Source: Acidobacteriota bacterium
GTDB lineage: Bacteria > Acidobacteriota > Thermoanaerobaculia > Gp7-AA8
Direction: 5' to 3'
NCBI GenBank assembly: GCA_021325515.1
Contig: JAJPHC010000021.1
Span: forward strand, 1 to 60,085
DNA length: 60,085 nucleotides
The notes under the pieces were generated by a model, which searched no databases, was not told the DNA's origin, and saw only the letters and a program-made list of their open reading frames with translations. Of the stretch, positions 25,452-31,714 are shown piece after piece; within the stretch, counting starts at the first letter, position 1; every line of letters starts with the position of its first letter. The translations under genes and the position numbers were made by a program.

Positions 25452-26150
25452 ATGACACTCGAATGCGAAGTCGTCCCTCTTGCAGAGCGCTCTCTGTCCG
25501 TCCTCCTGCAGATGTTCCCTCAGGCCGCGGGCGTGCTGGAGGAAGCAGGCATTCTCTTCTGCTGCTACGGCGCGCGAGCGCTTCAGGAGGCGGCGGCCGC
25601 TGCGGGCTACAAGACGGATGACCTGATCGCGATGATCACCGCGCGGCCGGCGGGCAGGAATTTCATCGACTGGATGCAGCGTCCGCTCGCTGATCTCACC
25701 GAATATCTGACGGCGGATCACAAGAGGATCGCGCTGGAGGCGGTACCGGCTCTTCGCGAGCGCATCGACCGCGAGGTGCGCCGCAACCCCGAGGTCTCGG
25801 AATTGAAGCGGATGAAGATCATCTTCGACGACATGGCGTCGAAGCTGACGCCGCACATGGCGCATGAAGAACGCGATCTCTTCCCCTGGATCGCGACGGC
25901 GGAGAACCGGGGCATGCGCGGCATCCGCTTCGCGCAGCGCGTTCTGCGCGAGCACGTCGAGCACAAGGCGACCTGCGATCATCTGCGCACCCTCGGCGAG
26001 CTCGCAGGCCGCGTCCGCATCGACGACGGCCAGCTCTATGCCGCGGTCGAGCAGTTCGCACGCCCCCTCCGCCATCACATTCACCTCGAGAACAACGTGC
26101 TCTATCCGCGCGTGATCGAGGTGGAGAACCGGATGCGCCGCGCGGGATGA
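25452..26150 (+). CDS. RIC family di-iron protein (YtfE/ScdA-like), paralogue 1
   Basis: 232 aa. ScdA_N (DUF542) domain with Cys37-Cys38 (AGILFCCYGARALQEAA) followed by a hemerythrin-like four-helix bundle. RIC proteins protect and repair Fe-S centres and scavenge NO after nitrosative or oxidative stress. Mapping on E. coli YtfE: His90 (H84), His135 and Glu139 (H129, E133), His168 (H160), His209 and Glu213 (H204, E208) are present; the YtfE His105 position falls in REVRRNPE and is not His. An ATG at 25452 is chosen over the longer frame because the upstream residues are not ScdA-like. Confidence 0.9.
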   Translation: MTLECEVVPLAERSLSVLLQMFPQAAGVLEEAGILFCCYGARALQEAAAAAGYKTDDLIAMITARPAGRNFIDWMQRPLADLTEYLTADHKRIALEAVPALRERIDREVRRNPEVSELKRMKIIFDDMASKLTPHMAHEERDLFPWIATAENRGMRGIRFAQRVLREHVEHKATCDHLRTLGELAGRVRIDDGQLYAAVEQFARPLRHHIHLENNVLYPRVIEVENRMRRAG

Positions 26151-26170
26151 CGAGGCCGCGGGGTCATCCG

Positions 26171-26187
26171 TCACACCCGCGCTGTGC
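26171..26187. promoter_or_regulatory. TCAC-N9-GTGC dyad, site 3 (7 of 8)
   Basis: TCAC at 26171-26174 and GTGC at 26184-26187, same spacing as the exact sites, 45 bp before the second RIC gene start. Confidence 0.4.
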
Positions 26188-26231
26188 CGCGCTTCCTGTC
26201 ATCGCAGCAGCGCCGGTCTTATCAATGAGCC

Positions 26232-26942
26232 GTGACTCGTGTACTGACACGCGACCAAATCGGAATTGCCGCGGCGCGGCACCGGGGAATGCGCGAGCTG
26301 TTTGAGGATCTGGGCCTCGATTACTACTGCGAGGGGAATCTCTCGATCGACGAGGCCATCGAAGGCGCCGGTCTCGATTCCCGCGCCCTTCGTTCGCGCA
26401 TCGAGCGGCTCTCCGCCGCCGACGCTGGTCCTGACTGGCCTGATCTGCCGCTCTCCAGTCTGCTCGATTACCTGGAGGGGAAGGACCACGAGGCGGTGCG
26501 GATGGCGATGTTCCGCGCGGCGCTCCTGTTCGGCGAAGTCTGCCACGCCGGTGGCGATCGCCGCCTGATGACCATGCGCATGATCTTTCGCGATTTCAGC
26601 TCCGAAGTGATCGTGCACATGGAGCTCGAGGAGCACACGCTTTTCCCCGCCATCCTGGCGCTGGAGGAGGCGTGGATTCGTGGAGGGGAGCCACCGAGGA
26701 AGATCGAAGGTGGCGTCCGCGCCGCGGCAGCCCGGTTCATGAAGGAACACGCGGTCATCGCCGCCGATCTGCGGACGCTTCGCCGTCAACGCCTCGGCAC
26801 CGAGGCCAATACGGCGGCGGCGGTGGAGCTGTTCGCGCAGTTCGAGGGCCTCGAGCGCGCGCTGCACGAGTCGATGAATCTCGAGAACTGCGTCGCGTTT
26901 CCCCGCGCGCTCGCGCTCGAAGCGGCGATGCGAAATCACTGA
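26232..26942 (+). CDS. RIC family di-iron protein, paralogue 2
   Basis: 236 aa from a GTG. ScdA_N domain with a single Cys33 (LGLDYYCEGNLSIDEAIE) instead of the usual Cys pair, then a hemerythrin-like bundle. Ligand mapping on YtfE: His86 (H84), His105 (H105, in GEVCHAGGD), His129 and Glu133 (H129, E133), His173 (H160), Glu218 (E208); the H204 position is Ser214 (HESMNLENCVAFP). It therefore lacks a different ligand from paralogue 1. Same strand, 81 bp after paralogue 1, with its own dyad motif. Could be a specialised partner, a heterodimer subunit, or on its way to losing iron. Confidence 0.85.
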   Translation: MTRVLTRDQIGIAAARHRGMRELFEDLGLDYYCEGNLSIDEAIEGAGLDSRALRSRIERLSAADAGPDWPDLPLSSLLDYLEGKDHEAVRMAMFRAALLFGEVCHAGGDRRLMTMRMIFRDFSSEVIVHMELEEHTLFPAILALEEAWIRGGEPPRKIEGGVRAAAARFMKEHAVIAADLRTLRRQRLGTEANTAAAVELFAQFEGLERALHESMNLENCVAFPRALALEAAMRNH

Positions 26943-27025
26943 AGGGACAACCGGAGAGCTCGTCCTGGGCCAGTGCGTGCGACAAGCTTCGTCATCGTGC
27001 CGGACACCGATGGACGTACACCTCG

Positions 27026-27042
27026 TCACCCTGCATGCGTGA
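27026..27042. promoter_or_regulatory. TCAC-N9-GTGA dyad, site 4
   Basis: TCAC at 27026-27029, GTGA at 27039-27042, extended to GTCAC/GTGAC; 58 bp before the c/b cytochrome start. Nothing else recognisable in 26943-27100. Confidence 0.55.
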
Positions 27043-27100
27043 CCACCTCGCTACTAAACGCTCTGCTGCAACGCTACGTTAGCGGCGGGGGACCCATGCT

Positions 27101-28945
27101 ATGCGTGCCGCAATCCGGCTCATCCTCGCTGCTGCAGTTCTGCTGATTGGCGGCGCCGTCCGCGCGGAAGTACTCGACAACGCCACATGTCTCGGCTGCC
27201 ACGACAAGGTGGACGCCGCGAAGTTCGCGAATTCCGTTCATGGACCGCTGCAGTGTGCCGACTGTCACGCCGACATCACGTCGGCTCCTCACGACACGCC
27301 CCCGAAAAAAGTCGACTGCAGTCCCTGCCACAGTGAGGTCGTCTCCGCCTGGATGAACAGCGTTCATGCGGCGAGTCAGACGGGGAAGGCGCCCCATTGC
27401 CTCGATTGCCACGGATCGCCGCACGAGATTCTGCCGTCGGCCGACAAGGCGTCGAAGACGAATCACGCGAATATCCCTGCGACCTGTGCGAGCTGTCACG
27501 GGCAGAAGTTCGTCGTCCAGAAGGCCGGACTGACCACGCAGCCGGCCGCTTCGTATCAGGACAGTGTGCATGGCCGCGCGGTGTACAACGGCTCTACGAA
27601 AGCTGCTGTCTGCACCGATTGCCATGATGCCCATCAGGTGCTGCCCGGCAACAATCCGCAATCGGGAATCTTCAAGTTCAATGTGCCGCGCACATGCGGC
27701 AGGTGCCATGCCGCGATCGCCACAGCGTATGGAAAGGGAGTGCACGGGCGGGCGCTGCAGCACGGCAACTGGAGCGCGCCTGTCTGCACGGACTGCCACG
27801 GCATTCATGCGATCTCGAAGACGTCGGACCTGAGCCGCGGGCCGCGGGCGAGCTGCCAGCATTGTCATGACGGCGTGCGTCTGACGCGCGAGTTCGCGGT
27901 GCCGGCCGACCGCGCCGAGAGCTATGCCGCGAGCTATCACGGCATGGCGCGCAAGGTCGGGTCGACGGTGGCCGCCGATTGCGCGAGCTGTCATGGCGCG
28001 CACGACATCTTCCCGTCCAACGATCCGCGCTCCTCGATCAATCCGGCGAACCTGCCGAAGACCTGCGGCAAGTGCCATCAGGGTGCGCAGGCGAATTTCG
28101 GGCAGGGCAAGGTTCACCTCATGGCCAACGACGTGAGCGACGCGCCGTCGAAGGCGCTGACGTGGATCCGCTGGATCTACATCGTGCTGATCGTCCTGAC
28201 CATCGGCGGCATGGCGCTGCACAACATCGTGATCTGGGTGCACAAGGCGCGGTTGAAGAGGCAGGCGCGCCACGGCCGGCTCGTGACGCGGATGAACCTC
28301 AACCAGCGGCTGCAGCACGGGACGATGGTCATCAGCTTCACCGTGCTGGTCGTCAGCGGCTTCGCACTGATCTGGCCCGAGTCGTGGCTCGGCCAGGCGT
28401 TCTTCACGGAGATGATCCGCCGCTGCGTACACCGCACCGCCGCAGTCGTCATGATCCTTCTCGGCCTCTATCACATGGCGTATATGGCAGGGACGAAGGA
28501 AGGAAGAAAGGGCTTGCGCGATTTCTGGTTCCGCGCAAGAGACATCGGCGATGCGTTCCGCACCATGCGCTACTACCTCGGGCTGTCGGACACGAAGCCG
28601 GAGTTCGGGCGCTTCACGTATGCGGAGAAGGCGGAGTACTGGGCGGGGATGTGGGGCACGGTGGTCATGGCGATCACGGGACTGCTGATCTGGTTCAACG
28701 TGACGACGACGGCGCTGATGCCGCGCTGGTGGATCGACATCGCCACGACGATTCACTTCTTCGAAGGAATTCTGGCCACGCTGGCCATCATCGTCTGGCA
28801 CTTCTATCACGTGATCTTCGACCCCGACACCTATCCGATGAACTGGGCGTGGTTCGACGGCCAGATGACCGAGGAGCATTACAGAGAGGAGCACGGACTC
28901 GACGGGGAGACGCTGAAAACGGATTCAGAGCCGGCGGAGAAGTAG
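27101..28945 (+). CDS. fused undecaheme cytochrome c / membrane cytochrome b
   Basis: 614 aa. Signal peptide, then eleven CXXCH motifs in residues about 30-340 (CLGCH, CADCH, CSPCH, CLDCH, CASCH, CTDCH, CGRCH, CTDCH, CQHCH, CASCH, CGKCH), then a C-terminal membrane part from about residue 350 with several helices and conserved His (GGMALHNIVIW, NQRLQHGTMVISFTVLVVSG, RTAAVVMILLGLYHMAYM, HFFEGILATLAIIVWHFYHVIF), like FdnI/NarI-type diheme cytochrome b. The order c-hemes then b-domain is that of Geobacter CbcL, an inner-membrane quinol oxidase used in extracellular or low-potential respiration. A quinol-to-periplasm electron route is the most reasonable role. Confidence 0.92.
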   Translation: MRAAIRLILAAAVLLIGGAVRAEVLDNATCLGCHDKVDAAKFANSVHGPLQCADCHADITSAPHDTPPKKVDCSPCHSEVVSAWMNSVHAASQTGKAPHCLDCHGSPHEILPSADKASKTNHANIPATCASCHGQKFVVQKAGLTTQPAASYQDSVHGRAVYNGSTKAAVCTDCHDAHQVLPGNNPQSGIFKFNVPRTCGRCHAAIATAYGKGVHGRALQHGNWSAPVCTDCHGIHAISKTSDLSRGPRASCQHCHDGVRLTREFAVPADRAESYAASYHGMARKVGSTVAADCASCHGAHDIFPSNDPRSSINPANLPKTCGKCHQGAQANFGQGKVHLMANDVSDAPSKALTWIRWIYIVLIVLTIGGMALHNIVIWVHKARLKRQARHGRLVTRMNLNQRLQHGTMVISFTVLVVSGFALIWPESWLGQAFFTEMIRRCVHRTAAVVMILLGLYHMAYMAGTKEGRKGLRDFWFRARDIGDAFRTMRYYLGLSDTKPEFGRFTYAEKAEYWAGMWGTVVMAITGLLIWFNVTTTALMPRWWIDIATTIHFFEGILATLAIIVWHFYHVIFDPDTYPMNWAWFDGQMTEEHYREEHGLDGETLKTDSEPAEK

Positions 28946-29133
28946 CGTCGCGCGGGGAGAGCTTCGTGACCGTGGCTCTGGACCTGGTGTGCGGGCGATA
29001 TTGGTCGCTGGTACTCCTCGATCAGCGTTCAGATGTCCGTCTCTCCCCGTAACCCTGCTCACTCCCTCGGGTGACCTCCGTCCTCCTTTCGTTTCACGAA
29101 TGAGCGTATCGATGGGTGCAGGAGGTCGTCGTC

Positions 29134-30021
29134 ATGACCTACGACATCCGCCACATCCTCGTTCCCATCGACATGAGCAGCTCCGGCGCGGCGTCGCTGC
29201 AGTACGCGGCGCACTTCTCCTGCCGGCTCCTCGCGCCGGTCACCGTCATGTACGCCGATCCGCTCGTCTATCCGGCGGACATCCTCCCGGCCGAGGCTGT
29301 GGCGCTCACGGCGACGCCTGAATACGACTCGCGGCTGCATCAGGAGATTCGCGACTTCGCCCGCGTCTCGATGCGCGACTGGCCCTTCGATGTCGACATC
29401 CGCTACGGCCCGCCCGCGCCCGCAATCCTTCGCGCCGCACGCGAGGCCGATGCGCGGCTCATCGTCATGGGCTCGCATCTCCATCGCGGCTGGCGCAGTG
29501 CGCTCGTCGGCTCCGTCACCTCCGCCGTCATCCACGGCGCGAGCTGTCCCGTGATGACCGTCGGCGGCCGGCTCGATGGCGACAAGCCGCACATCACGCG
29601 CGTTCTCTGCCCGATCAACTTCACCGATGTCGCGCGCCAGTCGCTCCGCTTCGCGTCGATGCTCGCCGATGTCTTCGCCGCGGAGCTCGTCGTCGTACAC
29701 GTCGCGGAGCCGGGCCAGCCGCTGATCGCCGAGTCGCACGTGCGCGACTGGATCGAGCCGGAGATGCGCCAGAACGCGAAGTATCGCGAAGTCGTCATGC
29801 GCGGCGGTCCCGCCGAGCGCGTCCTCGACTGCGCCGAAGACCTCGGCGCCGACCTGCTCGTGGTCGGCGCTCAGCACAAGCTGTTCCGCGACGCGACCGT
29901 CATCGGCTCGACGACCGAACGCCTGATCCGCTTCGCCGATTGCCCGGTCATCACCTTCCCGGTCACGCTGCAAAGGCTGAAGACCGTCGCCGTCGAGAAG
30001 GAGGAGGTGACCGTCTCATGA
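29134..30021 (+). CDS. tandem-domain universal stress protein
   Basis: 295 aa; two UspA domains. Domain 1 (ILVPIDMSSSGAASLQYAAHF ... IVMGSHLHRGWRSALVGSVTSAVIHGASCPVMTV) has the G-x2-G-x9-G(S/T) ATP-binding pattern; domain 2 (RVLCPINFTDVARQSLRFA ... LLVVGAQHKLFRDATVIGSTTERLIRFADCPVITF) likewise. ATG at 29134 has GGAGGT 7 nt upstream. Its stop overlaps the next start (ATGA), so it is coupled to the two ATPase-like genes. The 188 bp upstream hold no other gene; an imperfect TCAC-N8-GTGA at 29059-29074 is one base short of the island motif. Confidence 0.92.
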   Translation: MTYDIRHILVPIDMSSSGAASLQYAAHFSCRLLAPVTVMYADPLVYPADILPAEAVALTATPEYDSRLHQEIRDFARVSMRDWPFDVDIRYGPPAPAILRAAREADARLIVMGSHLHRGWRSALVGSVTSAVIHGASCPVMTVGGRLDGDKPHITRVLCPINFTDVARQSLRFASMLADVFAAELVVVHVAEPGQPLIAESHVRDWIEPEMRQNAKYREVVMRGGPAERVLDCAEDLGADLLVVGAQHKLFRDATVIGSTTERLIRFADCPVITFPVTLQRLKTVAVEKEEVTVS

Positions 30022-30656
30022 TCTCCGTGGCCGTCACCGCCAGACGCGCGGTCCTCGCGCGGCTCATGGCGCTTTACCGCGCGGCGATCGAGTTGTATCC
30101 GGAGCATCGGGACCTCTTCCTCGCGATGCTGCGCTTGCATGAGCTGGAGAATGTGAAGCTGCTGTGGCGTGCGGTGATGCGGCAGAGTCCGCGCGAAGAG
30201 TGGATGGAGCATTGGCGCGATGTGGAGTCCGCAGCGGGGAGTCCGGCCCTCCCATGTCCTCGGTCGACGCCTGATTCGCTGCACGACCTCGCCCGGTTCC
30301 TCGAGCACACTGCCTACGCCGGTCTCGCGCGGCGCGTCGTTGCGGAGCATGGCGGCGATCGCGCGGCGGCGGAGCTCGCGTTCGATCAATGGGGGACATC
30401 GATGCTGCTCCGCGCCGCGCACGCGCTTCCCGCGAAGGAGCGTCTCGCGCGGCAGTTGCTCGACTCACTCGCCGCCTCGCGCAACGCAGAGCTCTACGGC
30501 GTCTCCGATGCCGCGCTGAGCGCGATCATCGACAACGTCTCTTCCGCGCCGGTCCCGCTCGTGATCGACCGCGCGCTTGAGCTCGCGCCCGCCATCGATC
30601 TCCTCCTTCATGCCGAGGAGGAGTTGCGCGATGCGAATCGCATCGAGGAGATGTGA
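30018..30656 (+). CDS. V/A-type ATPase subunit C (AC39)-like protein, short
   Basis: 212 aa, mostly helical. DLFLAMLRLHELENVKLLWRAVMR and the C-terminal DLLLHAEEELRDANRIEEM resemble the paired E-x-x-N-L-x-x-L-L-R motifs of V-ATPase subunit C/d (AC39), but the protein is about 120 residues shorter than usual. Two further points support it: the next gene, coupled by TGATG, is a c-ring-type proteolipid, and C next to K is a normal neighbour pair in bacterial V-ATPase operons. No A, B, D, E or I subunit is in the window. It could instead be an unrelated helical protein. Confidence 0.5.
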   Translation: MISVAVTARRAVLARLMALYRAAIELYPEHRDLFLAMLRLHELENVKLLWRAVMRQSPREEWMEHWRDVESAAGSPALPCPRSTPDSLHDLARFLEHTAYAGLARRVVAEHGGDRAAAELAFDQWGTSMLLRAAHALPAKERLARQLLDSLAASRNAELYGVSDAALSAIIDNVSSAPVPLVIDRALELAPAIDLLLHAEEELRDANRIEEM

Positions 30657-30841
30657 TGCTGCTGCTCGCCGCAGCGATCGCCGGAGCGGGCGCAGCGTAC
30701 GCGGCAGCGACCGTCGCCGCCGCCGCGATGGGGATGATCGAGGGGAAGCCGGAGCGCGCCGGCCGCGCGCTGATCGTGCTCGGCGTCGCGGAGAGCCTCG
30801 CGATCTACGGCGTCCTGCTCGCGATCATGACAGAGCACTAG
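30656..30841 (+). CDS. c-ring proteolipid subunit-like protein (F/V-type ATPase)
   Basis: 61 aa, two membrane helices with a polar loop: helix 1 AAAIAGAGAAYAAATVAAAA (small-residue GxGxA-like packing), loop EGKPERAGRALI, helix 2 VLGVAESLAIYGVLLAI with a central Glu in the ion-binding position (the AESLAIYG phrase is typical of c subunits). Slightly shorter than usual c subunits. ATG overlaps the upstream TGA (TGATG). Its stop codon is at the centre of a 22-bp perfect palindrome. Probably inserts in the inner membrane; partner subunits are not in the window. Confidence 0.75.
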   Translation: MLLLAAAIAGAGAAYAAATVAAAAMGMIEGKPERAGRALIVLGVAESLAIYGVLLAIMTEH

Positions 30842-30850
30842 TGCTCTGTC
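30829..30850. promoter_or_regulatory. 22-bp perfect palindrome upstream of the GNAT gene
   Basis: GACAGAGCACT followed immediately by its reverse complement, centred on the stop codon of the c-subunit-like gene and ending 1 nt before a TACACT -10 box. Position fits an operator covering the -35 to -15 region, or alternatively a transcript-end hairpin. Confidence 0.6.
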
Positions 30851-30851
30851 C

Positions 30852-30857
30852 TACACT
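30852..30857 (+). promoter_or_regulatory. -10 hexamer TACACT
   Basis: Ends 6 nt before the ATG at 30864, giving an apparently leaderless start for the GNAT gene. Confidence 0.5.
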
Positions 30858-30863
30858 TCGCGG

Positions 30864-31694
30864 ATGGATGTCCGGCGGATGACTCGCGAGGACGTTGCGG
30901 TCGCGATCGAATGGGCTGCGCGTGAAGGATGGAACCCCGGCCTGCATGATGCCGAGTGCTTCCATGCCGCGGATCCCGATGGATTCCTGATCGGATTCGT
31001 CGACGGCGAGCCGGCCGCGGTCATCTCGATCGTGAAGTACGGCCAGGCTTTTTCGTTTCTCGGCCTCTACATCGTGAAGCCTGCGTTTCGCGGCAAAGGT
31101 CACGGAATCGCCCTCTGGAACGCTGCGATCGAAAGCGCAGGATCGCGTGCGATCGGACTCGATGGTGTCGTCGCGCAGCAGGACAACTATCGGAAGTCGG
31201 GCTTCGTCCTCGCGCATCGCAACGTCCGTTACGAGGGCAGGGGCGGCGGAGGGATCGCGAGCGATCCGTCGATCGTGAGGCTGACGGCGGACGAGCTGGC
31301 GATGGTCTCTTCCTATGACCGCCGCTTCTTTCTGTTCGAGCGCGATGCGTTTCTCTCCGCATGGCTCGCGCATGGAACGGCGATGGGTGTGCTGCAGGAT
31401 GGACGGCTTGCCGGCTACGGCGTGATTCGCGCATGCCGCGAAGGGATGAAGATCGGGCCGCTGTTCGCCGATTCTCCTGCGATCGCGGAACGGCTGTTTC
31501 TCGCGCTGCGCGCTTCAGCACCCGGCAACACGCCGGTCTATCTCGATGTCCCCGCGGTGAATCCCGAGGCGGTCGTGCTGGCGGAACGGCATGGGATGAC
31601 GGTCGTATTCGAAACTGCGCGGATGTACAAGGGCGATGCGCCGGCGTTGCCGCTGCCGCGCATTTTCGGGATCACGACGTTCGAACTGGGTTGA
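30864..31694 (+). CDS. GNAT family N-acetyltransferase (double GNAT-like)
   Basis: 276 aa. N-terminal GNAT domain with LGLYIVKPAFRGKGHGIALWNAAIE, whose R-G-K-G-H-G is the acetyl-CoA pyrophosphate loop, then a second, partial acyltransferase-like half (DGRLAGYGVIRACREGMKIGPLFADS; PVYLDVPAVNPEAVVLAERHGM) as in the YitH/DUF1248-containing family. Substrate unknown. It ends 20 nt before the ABC exporter gene, whose -10 hexamer lies just after this stop. Confidence 0.9.
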   Translation: MDVRRMTREDVAVAIEWAAREGWNPGLHDAECFHAADPDGFLIGFVDGEPAAVISIVKYGQAFSFLGLYIVKPAFRGKGHGIALWNAAIESAGSRAIGLDGVVAQQDNYRKSGFVLAHRNVRYEGRGGGGIASDPSIVRLTADELAMVSSYDRRFFLFERDAFLSAWLAHGTAMGVLQDGRLAGYGVIRACREGMKIGPLFADSPAIAERLFLALRASAPGNTPVYLDVPAVNPEAVVLAERHGMTVVFETARMYKGDAPALPLPRIFGITTFELG

Positions 31695-31700
31695 AGAGGA

Positions 31701-31706
31701 CATAAT
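31701..31706 (+). promoter_or_regulatory. -10 hexamer CATAAT
   Basis: Lies 6 nt after the GNAT stop and 8 nt before the exporter ATG. Confidence 0.4.
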
Positions 31707-31714
31707 CCGCCGCG

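Noticed and set aside
26943-27100. tRNA or small RNA gene in the larger gaps (26943-27100, 28946-29133)
   Set aside because: No cloverleaf, T-loop or terminator pattern is visible.
29059-29074. Fifth TCAC/GTGA site before the Usp gene
   Set aside because: Spacing is 8 instead of 9, so it was not counted as a member of the motif set.
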